Assembly: GCA_941918925.1 (NCBI GenBank)
Contig: OW799237.1
Span: 911,201-975,200 of the forward strand
DNA: 64,000 nt
Origin: Phyto melanocephala
Lineage: Eukaryota; Arthropoda; Insecta; Diptera; Rhinophoridae
Direction of reading: 5' to 3'
Part shown: positions 47,001-58,849 of the stretch, piece by piece
Layout of the letters: the number at the start of each line of letters is the position of its first letter
Position numbering within the stretch: position 1 is the stretch's first letter
Notes under the pieces: generated by a model
What the model saw: only the letters and a program-made list of their open reading frames with translations
What the model was told of the DNA's origin: nothing
The model's database searches: none
Program-made: the position numbers and the translations under genes

Positions 47001-48530
47001 AGATTTTTAAGAAATTTACTTTTATAACCAATTTGGTACAAATTCACTCTGCAAGAATTAAGGTTTTGCATTGAGAGAACCAAATATATGCTGGTTACTA
47101 CTACGTTCACATTTTGAACAATTCTGGTTGTACTTGGTTTTTTCAATTTTACTTAAAATTATTTACGATTGCATGAACTAAACTAAGGACCAATTAAGAT
47201 TTGCAAATTTTTGGTTAAAGATATTTAATATATATTGCAAAAGACAGTGCGATTAAATTAACAATTCGAAGGAAAAACAGTAGTAGATGTGCGCATAAAA
47301 ATAAAAAAAAAATCTTGTGAAAATAATTCGTTTTAAATGCAATTTAAAAAATAATTCTAAAAAAAATAAATGGGAAACTTAAAATTTACCTTCATAAAGG
47401 TTTAAGTGGTAACACTGTTTTTATTACTTATATCATACATATGCCAAACCAGCGGCTAGTGTTAACTAGGATTTAGCTAAAATACAAAACAATTTTAAAT
47501 ATATTCTTTTTCCCAGGAAAATTATTTCTAACAGAGAAAAAGTTTCTGTAATAAATTTTTTATTTAAAGAAATCTTAAGTGCTCATGAATAGACTTCTTA
47601 AACTGTAACTTTATTGATATGAACATTTTAATCGAACATAAACAATTAATCATGGCATTAACTGCTTTATTCTTGCAACAACTTACGCCGACACATGTTT
47701 GCTAAAACTGGCAAACAATCAAATCAACCATCAAATAATGAATGCAACAATATTTACCAACAAATTTATTCAAGAATTTGTTTAAATTTATTACTGATGT
47801 ACTGAACTTTAAAATCTCGTTACATTTAAAACGCTTGCAACAGATTTGTGCCAACAAACGAACAAATTATTGTACAGCAAACATGAGCCTAAAACATCCC
47901 GCCAATCCAACGCATGCCAGCAATAATTATGAGACTGTTGTTGTATCTGTTGTTGCATTTGTAGTTGCAACAAGCAAGTGGATATTGATTTTTATTAGAA
48001 TTTATGTCGAATCAAATGACTGCCATAAATATTTATCCACTATAAGGTCAAATAAAAATGCAATGGAAGAATAATAATTTTCATCAAGTTATTTCGGTGA
48101 TGCAGTGACTAAATTTGCAGGGATATTTAGAGGGGTAGTATAATTGAAAATTTACTGAGAGTAATTATATTTAATTTTGATTTTATTTTGTATTTTGCTA
48201 AAATAATAAAAATAGTTTTCTTTGTTAATTAAAAATTTGGTAAAATTGTTGAGAGAGTGTATGCATAAGAAAAACGCTTAAAAAATAAAATATATTCCAT
48301 CTCACAATTGATTTCGGCGTTCAATTTCACATGAAAAATTTTAACCAAAATTTGTTTTGTCATTTACTTCCTATAAATAACTTTTAATACGGAGTAATAT
48401 TATAAAAATGTTATGTCTGAACTTCAGTTACAAATTTCTCTTTAAGTGTTGATCACTACTGGTTTTGAAATTTGTAATTTATATAAATTATTATTTTTGT
48501 AATGTTTGGCATGAACCAACTATTATTTTT
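44050..48530. other. AT-rich non-coding stretch
   Basis: No supported gene over 4.5 kb. Frames at 45591-45821 and 47742-48074 (plus strand, 76 and 110 codons) have no recognisable domain. A (GATGGT)-type imperfect microsatellite lies at about 46779-46806. Confidence 0.55.
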
Positions 48531-48534
48531 ACGG

Positions 48535-49460
48535 AAGGAAAAAATAACCCAGCCCACTTTTTCGCCTTCTTTTTTTAAATACCTAAAATCGGAGAACGGC
48601 TTGAACAAGTTGTCTTATATTTTTAAAAAATGTCTGAAGCTTAAGAATGGTTGTCACCGAAATTTTTTCTTAAATTTTTAGGTGGACGTGGCATCTACCT
48701 CCCATACAAAATCAATAGTTTTTGCCGCATTTTCACAGTACTGTAATATCTTTTGCCTTTAATAGGCGTGTCTGGCATTCAATAGAAACTTGCGTAGTTG
48801 ATCTGAAAATTATCTACGAAACCAAAATGGGCGTGGCACTTTCAATATATAAAAAAAAAATAAATTTAATGAGTTATTTAGAAAACTTCTCCATCTACAA
48901 TCTTGAAAATTTGTGTATTTTACTTATATTTTATATGTCTTTTTCGTACCAAAAATCAGTTCGAAAATCATTAAATGATTTATTTCTGAAAAAATGTGCA
49001 GGAGTTTTCAATCTTGGTATTAGATCAATTTTATACATTTTACAATTTATTCCAATAATGAGATAGAATGAAATAAGGGGGAGTGATGCACTCTATGCCA
49101 AAAATTCATTATATTATTTATTTAAGGAACAATAAATGCCAGAGTTTTCAATCTTGTTATTAAATATTTTAATAAAAATTTTGCCATTTATCCTAATAGT
49201 TAAAAAGGATAAAATAAGGGGGTGTGTATGTTTCTTACAAAGAAAATGTATTAAATGTCATATCTGCCGAGCAACAATTGCTATAGATAGCCTTTAAATT
49301 CTGTGTAACTGACTAATATATTAGTTCACTTATTTTAGAAAAAAAATCAATGGGATCAGAGCAAAGGACATGATGGTGTCCCACTTCCACCCACTACCAA
49401 AACAACACTTGATGTAATTTCTGTGAAAAGAAAAACTTAAAATTATTTCACTAAAAATCC
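48535..49460 (+). repeat. Dispersed repeat, shared with 16145-16575 (copy 2)
   Basis: Same ordered blocks as the 16-kb copy: ggaaggaaaaa then cccactttttc and gagaacggct at the start, and accaaaacaacacttg then tgtaatttctg at the end. In between are a gggcgtggcac block like that of the Helitron and a direct repeat of about 86 bp (gagttttcaatcttg ... aaataaggggg) at 49003-49085 and 49141-49224. The class is unknown; the GGGCGTGGC word suggests a distant Helitron derivative. Confidence 0.6.
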
Positions 49461-49464
49461 TAGT

Positions 49465-52400
49465 CATGATGCTGCGAACGCCATAAACGATGTACAGCAT
49501 CCTTCTACTAACTGCATCCTTTTTTCTTGGTTAGTATTTTTTTTAACATGAATTGCTTTTACTGTCATGTTTTGTTTGAAATTTTGTTTTTTAATATTTT
49601 TTCTTGCATCGTTTCATTTCATTTTATTTTCATTCGTTTATTTCCTTATTTTTAACATTTTTTATTTCATCATATTTTTAAGGCTGCTCGCAGTGTTTGA
49701 AAATAAATAGAGGTGGCAGGGAACTTTTACTCATCCAACTACTTTGCCTTGATTGAAATAATAAATTTTCGTTTACCAATACTTTTCGACTTGCAGAGTC
49801 ATGCAACAATTTAAAATTGTGCAATTTATGCAACTTTTTGTGCTGCTTATATTTGCAGATGCTTTTTGACTTGCAGTTTTATTTTATTTTTTTATTTTTG
49901 AGATTACGTCTGTCTATCATTATCTTATAAACCTTTTTTTTATGAAAGCTAATGTGTGTACACTTACTACTATTGCAAGTGCATAATGGGATATTTAATG
50001 CACTTCTTTAAAGAAATGAAAAAATGCAGGACTCTTTCATATTTATTTATTTTATGGTTGTGCAATATTTGCCAGGAAGTTAATACCAATATTGCTCGAT
50101 AAAGTGATCAGTTTTTACTTATCCAAAATTGTTCTCTATGAAAATACATTTTTTTTGGTCACTTTTATTCCAAGTAGTGTAAATAAAATTAGAATCAACT
50201 AATTTGTTGGACTTTTTCTAATTGTTTGGAAGAAAGTGGAATTAACAAGTTAAGGCAACAAAGTTTTTTGACCCGTAAATTTTTTGGTTTAACTTTTACT
50301 CCATAATTGTGGCATGTGTGCGAAATGTTTAAATATAGTTTGAGTTTCTTCATATTTAAAGCTCGAAAATTATATTTTTTTTGTCTCTCATTTATTTACA
50401 CTCCCTGCCCCATTGTGAATTTAAAATTTTATACATTCCAAACAGTTAGTTGAAGGAGTTTTAAACGATACGAGCAAAAAGAAAAAAAAATGGTTTAACT
50501 ACAATATTGCATTTCTCAAAATTGTTTACGTTTGTTGAAAACTGCTTATTTCTCTTTTGTTTCGCTGTGACTTTTTAATGTTTTTATTATTATTGTTATT
50601 ATCATTATTATTTTTGCAAGTCTTTGTATTATAAAAAAACATCTATTTAAGACAAACAAACAAACAAAAAAATAAATAAATTATGAAGTCGTTTCTTATG
50701 CCCGTTGCCTTTTTGTTGTGTATTTTCGAATATCATTTTAGTGAGATTGCAATTTTTGTCAGATACATGAAATTATACTTTCAAGCAGCACTTAATCTAA
50801 TTTTAATGCATTGCAGAGCAAATATTTTTTTTTAGGCAAGTAAAAATATTTCTGGTTTTAATTTTTAAAGGATTTAAAAATTAATTAAAAATATTAACAA
50901 ATTTTTTTTAAGATTTTATTAAAAACTAATGTGAAGTTTTGTCATGGCTCATTTAATATCCATTAAGGCTACAAATTTTGAAACAGGATTTTCAAAAACC
51001 ATTAGAAAAGCCATTAATTATGTCTTCTTTCCAATTTCTCTTCAACAACTTTTAACCCTTCAAAAACTTTTTAACAAATCTGCGTTTATGTTTTTGCGTC
51101 AAATACGTTTTTAATACAAATAAAAATAATTGGGTTGAAGTATCAATGACATTTGAACTGAAACCACGGTTCAATTAAAAAATGTGAAGAAGTAGAAAGA
51201 ACAACAAACAATTTAAACTTTTATTTCTAGTACGAACTTACCCATCAACAAGTGTTTTGTTTTGATCAATTTAAGTTGGTGCTACACTACGTGTTATTTA
51301 AGTTGATTCTTATCTCCTTTGGCGCAGTTAGTTTAAAATGTTCAAAATGTTTTAAAGTAAGAATTAGACAAGAGGATTTTTCTTTAAGTTCGTCATTTAA
51401 CTAAACAATTAAATAAAAGACTAGTGTTTGTTTTTCAAAATACTGCAGAGGTTTTTAAAAGAAAATTTGTCGGTATTTTATAATATTTTTGTTAATTGCT
51501 CTAGTTTTTCCTTTTAGAGCTGTTTAAGAATTTTTTTAACTTTTTAAAAGATGATCTTAATACTTTATAGTATGAAAATTCCTACCAGTTGTAACAAAAA
51601 ATATATTAAATAATATTTTTTTGTAAATTAAACAAACAACAAAAGTAGCAAAGGCAATTGTTAATATATTTTTAATTAACCAATTTTAATTTGAAACAAA
51701 AAACAAACACAAAAACAAAATAAGTGGAAATTAAATTTCTTAAAATGCCAACTCTCTGTAATCGTCTAACGAATCACTGTGCAAATGCAAACAAACTAAT
51801 CAGTAAACGAATTTACAACTGCATGTAATAATGGATTTATACTCACATCTACTTAACATAATTGGTTTTAAAGTTGCAACAAAACTGACTGTTAAATTTA
51901 TTCAAAGATGGTAGATATAACAAAACAGAACGATGCTGTACTCTTGCCACTTTAGGATAAAAGTTAAGTCAGATGAAAACAAAACCAACCTACGCAGATA
52001 TTGACTGAATTTAGCAAGAAAATAAAGAAAAAGATCGGACACCAATAAATTACCCCAAGTATAGAATTAATTAGAAAAAAGTTGTTAATAATAGTAAAAT
52101 TACTCTGCAGGCTATTTTATTATATCTAATATCTTGAGAAATAATGTAAATCGTTGCTATTGCAAGAATTTGAAATCATCCTTAAAAAACAAACGCCAGC
52201 ACTCATCCCAACTCTGTAGCCAGTATAAGTGTGCATTTTGTTTTAATATGTCGCTAGTGAATATGCTTGTTCTTCGTAAACAACCTTTTTAATCATTTGC
52301 CATTAGTTTTAAGCATTTTATCAACTGTCACAAAATGTCTTAATCGTGTCAGTATATCGAACACACAGAAAATAAAAAGTGAAAAATTATAAGAGAATAA

Positions 52401-52600
52401 AAGCCGCATTGTCTTAACTTTTTCAAAAGCCATTTACTATCACCTTCATTTAGTGCCATCACTAGTATATGGGACTTTGAATACGTGTCTCAATACTATA
52501 TCACTACGGACAGAATGAATGTAAAATTAAAAGGTAATCGAACGACGTTGAAAACAAAATAAAGGCAGGAAGGAGTTGATTTAAGTTACGTCTTATGGAT
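49465..52600. other. AT-rich non-coding stretch
   Basis: No supported feature. A lone ACACAG-type end (acacacagaaaataaaa) lies at about 52361-52378 with no partner found. Confidence 0.55.
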
Positions 52601-52744
52601 GTGGTTGTTTTAATTGAAGTAATGAGAGTCAATGTCATTTTAATGCAAACAGCAAGCAAAACTGTAATTCACCAACTGCTATATAGCTGCTGATCTATTA
52701 CTTGGTTGTTATAAGAGTTGCCAGAGTTTATATTTTTAAGTCTC

Positions 52745-52979
52745 AGATATTATGTAAAGTTCTTCGATCTTTTTATATCAATATGTTGTTTTAATTTATT
52801 TGAGCTAAAGATCACTTTTTTATATAAAAATTATTATTATTTTATTCCGATAATTCGCTACCACATTGAGTAGTTTCTTCAGGGGAAGTCTTTACAATTA
52901 ACAACAACTAAATATTAAAATTGTTCAAAAACCATTTTTTTAAAAATGTCGGGATTTTTTTTTAACATTTTTAAATCTC
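52745..52979 (-). mobile_element. 235-bp insertion with 13-bp target duplications and hammerhead-like motif
   Basis: Unit 2 reads attttgaaatccc at 58967-58979 where unit 1 has two copies of a related 13-mer, atttttaagtctc (52732-52744) and atttttaaatctc (52967-52979), enclosing extra DNA. This is a filled site against a natural empty site with a target duplication. Inside, on the minus strand, ctgaaga (52882-52876), a stem with ctac/gtag, and gaat (52856-52853) match the motif at 30391-30422. The length of the duplication suits target-primed retrotransposition, for example a Penelope-like relic or a ribozyme-bearing SINE-like element. There is no coding capacity. Confidence 0.72.
52846..52885 (-). 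ncRNA. Hammerhead-ribozyme-like motif (copy 2)
   Basis: On the minus strand: cctgaaga, aactac, loop tcaatgtg, gtagc, gaat. The stem II pairing ctac/gtag is kept although its loop differs from that at 30404-30413, which hints that pairing was once selected. The last A of GAAA has become T, so this copy is probably inactive. Confidence 0.35.
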
Positions 52980-54559
52980 TATAAGCTTTATTTTAAAATT
53001 TGTTTAACGACATTTTAAAATTTGTTTAACAACTGTTTCAGATTATACTCTCATTTATTACAATTAAAAATTCGTTGAATAAAATTTAAGTATTACTTAA
53101 AACAGAGAAGTTCGACAAATGAACAAAAATTTTATTTAGAATATATTTTTAATTAATAAGATAATTTTAATAAATTTTTAATCAGCTTAGGATTTTATAA
53201 AAAATTTCAGACAACTTTTTAAAAAAAAATTTGTTAAGTTAAATAACTTTTGTTTATTCTATAATTTTAAAAATTTTTGTAACATTGTGCATACGTGTTC
53301 AGTAAAGATTTTATTTAAAATATTTATAAAATACTTCGTTAATAGTTTCCATCTTTTAATAGGTTTAAATAATTTTTTAAACATTCGTATAAGTGTAAAT
53401 TGAATTTTTTAATTTCAGGCAACAATTTTTAATTAAAAAAATTATTAGATATTGATAAAAAGTGTATCACCGATTTCAAAAAAAGATGGTAACACTTTTT
53501 CAAAAGTAAACAGATGTAATAAGTTACTGACTAAACCCAACAATACCTCTCTTATGCTTAATCTGTAGAAAAAAATCTGCAGACAGTCATCACTACTCTG
53601 TACAGTGTCTCAGAAGTGTTTTTTTTTTTTTTTGATAATATTTCGGTAACATGCGTATCATTGAATGTATCGTAATGAAATTCTGCAGAGAAACAGCTGA
53701 GGTGTGTTTGGTTTGTTTAGGATCAAGGGTGTAAAAATGGGAGTGAGTGGGCTTTACTTAAAAATTGGTCATCTTAAGTATACGGTTTCTGAAAAAATCG
53801 CCACAAATTAATTTTTCGTTTTAAACTAAAAAATTTTACATGATGATAGTTGTTTGAAATTTTGAAAAAAAATTTGTCTACGTAAAAGTTAGGTCCTATA
53901 GTTAAAGAATATTTAGGTTGAATGAAAAAATTTATTATATTTTATAATAGTCTTTTCGTATTGTTTTTTTTTTAACCACCCTGTAACTTTGCCAAGTTTA
54001 GATAGGGCTGATAGGGGACATTTTAACTAATCTGCCCCTTTTTTATTTTGTACTAAATTTTGTTTAGTTTTCTTTTACAAATTTAAATTGAAAATAAATT
54101 GAGTCTGAAGCAAAATTTTTTTTCACCAAATCTTCAAAAATTAAGATTTTTATTTAAGCAAAAGACGCAAAAATATAGCCTTTCAACATGTGTTTGAATT
54201 GGATGCTTGTAGCTTTTTATGTGTCTCAGATGTCTACATAAAATTTACACATAGTTTTATTATAATTTTATCCGCAATACAAATAATATTTTTAAAAATT
54301 TTGGCGAATTTAGATAAGCTCGCCAAGTAAAACAATGCCAAAAACGTCAGACAAAAAATATTAAATTTTTTTCTTGCAACCTAATTATCATTTAGCTCAT
54401 AGTAAGCGTATTTTAAAAATATTTTTCATCACTTTCTTGTTGTGAAACTATTTTTTTTTTCAATGTTAAAACACTGTGCGCTGTTCGATAGTTAATGGTA
54501 AAGTAAACTTATGAGCATATCTTTGAGTGTGTGTTCCTGACTGTATGCAAAGGAAGAGA

Positions 54560-55100
54560 TAGCGCTTGTTTTCATCTCAAACATTAAACATCGGGATCAA
54601 TGAGCATTTAATAATGCATCAATTGCTTTGTGGATTGTTCTTATCATAAAACCAGCCAAACTGTATTTTTTATACAATAACTAAAGACTCAATATAAAAA
54701 GAGGAAAATAAAACAATTATAAATGATGATATATTTTTACATACTCGTGTGCATATGTGTGTGCTTATGTTAACCTTTATGTTGAGCGTAAGTCTAGTAA
54801 AATTAAAGACAAATTGAATGATGAATTGTTGCGTAAAAGAAATTTTTGCAAAAAGATAAATAAATTAAAGCGATGTTTTATTTTTACTTTTTTTAATTTT
54901 TTGAAACCATTTTACACAATATTTATTATTTATTTTTATAACAATTATTTAGACTTAAAAATAATTCGATTTCATTGAATTTCGTCCTTCAGTTGTATAA
55001 GTAGTTCACTATAAATCACATGGCCTTATTTTACCTCTTGACATTGTCACATGCCGACAGATTTGTATATGTTCTGGTCGAAATATTTTCACAGTTTTTC
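54560..55100. other. Unusually identical block between the two units (unit 1 side)
   Basis: About 540 bases compare with 60757-61300 with only a change in one T run that I could find by eye, while DNA 1 kb upstream differs by many substitutions and indels. The open frames it contains (MCAYVNLYVERK... and MALFYLLTLSHADR...) have no recognisable domain and are likely incidental. The block could be a conserved regulatory element or a recent gene-conversion tract. Confidence 0.5.
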
Positions 55101-57634
55101 TTTTCTTCCTTAAGAAACACCAGTGTTCATTTGCAAATATGCAAAACGTGGTATGACCACATATCACTTATGCAAATTACTTTCAATTCGTTCTGGTGTA
55201 AGTCATTTACGTAGACGAGATGTTCACACCTTGACATACAAATATATGCTTTTTAATTAATGATTTTCTGGTTGCCGTTTCAAAAATATACACACTGATT
55301 TGTATCTACACATTGAGTGACGTGCGACTGCAGGTAAAAATATTCTGAAGAATAAATTAAAGATAACACCGTTGTTTTTGCAAATTATTTGTCAACTTAA
55401 TTGAATGAATCATTTAAAATAAAGACGTTATGGAAGAATTAAATGGACGATAAATGTAAATTAATGAGCGATCAAAATGTTTGTCTTCTTTGTAAACTTA
55501 AGAATATTTTCATATTAATTGAAGCTACTAGAAGTAGGGAAGTAAAACTGTTATAGCAGCATCTATAGCTATTAGAGAAAATTAGCTTAAATTCTCTTTA
55601 TAAGTCAACATACAATTCTGCACCGTTAACAAGCAGTGGCTTGGCTAGCATAGCATTTACACTCTTTGTCTTTATTGCACATCGAAATCACATTTCACAT
55701 CTTGATGCAGCTGCCTAGGAAATAAAGTATCTTTAAGCCTGATTCAAATGTCGCAAGTAAATGTAAATAATTTTTTGGCAAATCTTACAAAATGTTAAAT
55801 TTGACAAAATGTTTTTTATAATTTCTTAAAATCAATTTATAAAAGCTAGTAAATTTATAAATTGTTTTCAACGAAAATTAAATTTATCGAAAATTTGTAT
55901 AGTTTCAAATGGATCATTTATTAGACCTAGACCTACACAGGCATAAGAAATATTTAAATTAATCCCATTTAATTTAAAACAGTAAATGTGTATTACTCTG
56001 TGTCTTGCTTTACGATCAAAATATAGAAAATAGAACAATACTCAAACAAAACAACGTTGTGAATAACTCTGTTGCCTAATTTTTTTTTTTGGCATTTTAT
56101 GCATTTATTCAATTTTGCTCGATGTTTTTGCTTGCTATGATTTGCAATTTCTTTATTTTGCTTCTTGTTTTGATATTCTGCTTTGCTTGAACACTAACAA
56201 AGCTGCAGATAAAAAATTTTTAAGTGATGATTGCTTTGTTTAATTCAGAATAATGTTTTGTTATGTTTCTTTTGTATTTTTATTTGTACTAAAATATAGA
56301 GACTGAAAGAAGTATGAAATAGAATATTTAATATTTAGAACATTTTACGCAGCTCTACAATATATATTTTTGATAAAAATACAACTTATGAATTATATCT
56401 AAAACTTATTTATTGTACCTAGTTCTTTTACTACATTTTATTGTAAAATGACTTTATTTTGCATTGTGTAATGGGTTGTGTGTCGTTCTTCTATAAAGAC
56501 TATCAATTATTACAAAACATTCATTTGAAACTCTATTTCCTGTAAAAATACGTCAACAGTTGTTAAAGTTTTTTAATTGGCAGAAGCAAGCAGTAGCAGT
56601 CGGAACTGTAAGTTTTTACACAGCAACTAATGAGCAGCAATTACGTTAATGCAATACAAAATTAAACTAAAGCATATTCAGTGATGTGAATTGTGATACA
56701 ATTGATGTCTGTATATATTTCCATGACGTGCTGTTTTTAGACACAAGCAAGCGTTTTGAGTAAAAATTTTTCCTATTATTAAAATGTTTAGCCATAAGTT
56801 TTTATCAATGATTTTTGTCAAGAATTGTATTTATGTAAACTTGTACACAAAGTTACTCATTGTGTTGTTTTCTAATAACAATTGTTAACTTTTGTATTCA
56901 AAAAAATATTTCCTGCATTTAACTCTATGTTGGGTAAATAAATCTGTTCTCTTTATTCGAGCTACTCATAACTTAGTAGTGACAATTTTAAACTTAAGTG
57001 CTGCCCACCCATATTATTAAGCATAAATTACTTTTGCAATTTAAGTCTTTGTGTTTACATATTTATAGGCTTTAAAATGCCAACAAATAAAGAAACTTTG
57101 CCATTATGGACATTAAAAGCAGAATCCATAATTATTAAAACTCATAAAAATTCGTACTCATTATTTTCATTTATTTATTTATTTTGTATTTTAGCGGTAA
57201 AATTGCAAAAAAAAAATTATAACAGAAGAACAGTGTTGCAAACTTTATTATCTCTGTATTATTTATGGTATTTCGTATCTAAAAAATGTTAAATGAGAGA
57301 ATGTCTTGAAAACTTAACGAAACAGTAGAGAAAAACTGCAACAAAATCATCATAAAAAACTTAAGCAATAAAACGCCATAATATGATGAGACTAAGAGCA
57401 AAGAGCCGTAAAATTAATACACTTGGTTTTATATTAGAGAATTATGTGTTATTTTGCGTACGAATGAAGAATTGCTTAATATCGTGCTGATGCCAGACAA
57501 TATGCCAGGAATATACCACCTACAAACCCGCTTGCTTACACATGTGGTCGGCATTTTAATGGAGTACTAATTTAAGTGTTGGGTATGGTATGTTATCATT
57601 AAATTAACTTTAATACGTTTCTCCATCTCATTCT

Positions 57635-57825
57635 ACACAGAAAAAAAATCTTCGATCAAATAAATAAATTAAGAAAACCACATACAATTTTATTGGAATT
57701 AGAACACATCACTAAATTTGTAAAATTCATTTTGCTATAGCAACATTTCAAAAATTTGCCAACAGTGAAATTAATTTAAGGTTTACTTTTGTGTAAAAAT
57801 ATTCTGGCAATAATTTTTTCTGTGT
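57635..57825. mobile_element. ACACAG-family element C, 191 bp
   Basis: acacagaaaaaaaat at the left and attttttctgtgt at the right form an inverted pair; including the next base on each side the palindrome reads TACACAG...CTGTGTA, compatible with a TA target duplication. It lies inside unit 1, and its counterpart begins at 63825 in unit 2, so it predates the duplication. Confidence 0.65.
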
Positions 57826-58122
57826 ACTCGAAAACAAAAACGCAAATAGTGAGGGGGTAGTTGCGAACTCTCATTATTCATTTACAATTATGGTCTTATA
57901 GTTGAAAAGAGAAATAAAAATTTATATTATTATTAGTTTTAACAAAGTTTTTAGGTATTGCGTTCTTAACTAAATGCTGATGGATATAAATAATCAAGTT
58001 GTAAAAAATAATTCTGATAGATGATAATACACTGGAAACAGGAAAATTTTATTAATTATTTTTCTATCCAACAGCTGCAGAACAATTGATCGCATAAAGT
58101 ATAATTATATTTATTTGGGCAT

Positions 58123-58277
58123 TTAGATTATTCTTGGTTCCCACAAGAAACATAAAGCCTCATCGAATTTGTTATATTTAATTTTTTCCATTGCTGGCAA
58201 CTTCAGCTCAACCCACGATTTGTTAGATATATCCATTGGCGAAGCTACAAACTTTTCTAAGGTTGTTAACGCACTTG
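58123..58277 (-). CDS. Candidate 3'-terminal exon, unidentified protein
   Basis: On the minus strand an AG after a pyrimidine-rich run (ttattccaag) is followed by 51 codons reading ASALTTLEKFVASPMDISNK, then SWVELKLPAMEKIKYNKFDE and ALCFLWEPRII, and a TAA at 58123. An AATAAA lies about 70 bases further (58053-58048). Amino-acid composition is balanced and unlike the Phe/Ile/Asn-rich chance frames around it. The frame stays open upstream to 58392, so the exon start is inferred from the acceptor-like site only. No signal peptide, membrane segment or known motif is visible and I do not recognise the family. It may be a real terminal exon, a duplicated gene remnant belonging to the 6.2-kb unit, or a fragment of a transposon protein. 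Confidence 0.35.
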
Positions 58278-58481
58278 CTTGGAATAAGTCAAATGTGAGG
58301 AATGTGTAATAGGACAGTGTGTGTGTGGGTTGTGGGGTATTCAAGGAAAATATTAAGTGGATGAGTATCGTGTCCCAAAGTAGTGAGGGCAAGTGGAGAA
58401 TATTGTCACCTTTTCTCCCTTTTGTGTATGTAGCTATAATTTTTTGTTTATATAGTTTTTATTTGTGCTTGTGTCTGGCTC

Positions 58482-58515
58482 CACATACATACATACATAC
58501 ATACATACATACATG
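58482..58515. repeat. (CATA)n microsatellite
   Basis: Eight to nine tandem cata units, beside the A-rich tract of the second dispersed-repeat copy. A shorter (cata)n stands beside the same module at 27848-27860. Confidence 0.92.
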
Positions 58516-58519
58516 TAAA

Positions 58520-58690
58520 AAACATACCAAACAAAAAAAATTACAAAAAAAAAAAATATTAAAAATAAGAAAAAAATAATAAAAAAAAACTACAAAAAAA
58601 AAAATTTTAAAAAAATTTAAAAAAAAATTTAAAAAAAATAATAAAATATAAATAATATATTAAATAAAATAAAATAAAATTTTTTTGGCT
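58520..58690. repeat. A-rich low-complexity tract
   Basis: Almost pure A with some T, the mirror of the T-rich tract at 27908-28152, adjoining the tRNA-like module. Confidence 0.85.
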
Positions 58691-58849
58691 CAGCTGGGAT
58701 TCGATGCCACATTTATTCTAACGTGTACGTATGCACGTATTTTATATGGGATGAATGGTGATACAAACAATTGTTACTGCATGACTACACGTTGTGAAGG
58801 GTATATAAGATTCGGCACGGCCGAATATAGCACTGTTACTTGTTTTAAT
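58681..58849 (+). mobile_element. Dispersed repeat, 3' part (copy 2)
   Basis: tactgcatgactacacgttg, the arm tgtgaagggtat (58793-58804), the hairpin attcggc-acg-gccgaat (58810-58826) and the tail ttacttgttttaat match the 3' end of the repeat at 27454-28250. The left half (arm atacccttcaca, hairpin and CCGTCTGT array) is missing. The tRNA-like module (58681-58730) lies on the minus strand here, opposite to copy 1. The 3' tail coincides with the start of duplication unit 2. Confidence 0.8.

Larger units (their letters stand above)
52605..58839 (+). repeat. Tandem segmental duplication, unit 1
   Basis: From ttgttttaattgaagtaatg at 52605 the sequence repeats from 58840 in the same orientation, with the same order of blocks at an offset of 6190-6235 bases (for example identical 73-codon open frames at 54757 and 60954). 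Differences include indels of up to about 235 bp near the start, single substitutions and homopolymer changes. Unit 1 ends with the 3' terminus of the dispersed repeat at 58772-58849. The last kilobase of unit 1 has no visible partner because unit 2 leaves the window first. Confidence 0.95.

Noticed and set aside
47742..48074. 110-codon open frame on the plus strand
   Set aside because: No recognisable motif, no flanking splice or promoter signals that I could support, and a length expected by chance in 64 kb.
48722..49066. 114-codon open frame on the plus strand
   Set aside because: It lies entirely inside the dispersed repeat at 48535-49460 and includes its GGGCGTGGC word; a by-product of repeat sequence.
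54757..55214. Two short open frames repeated identically at 60954 and 61217 (possible conserved genes)
   Set aside because: The identity covers non-coding DNA around them equally, and the second frame changes its C-terminus between units through an indel, so there is no sign of protein-level selection.
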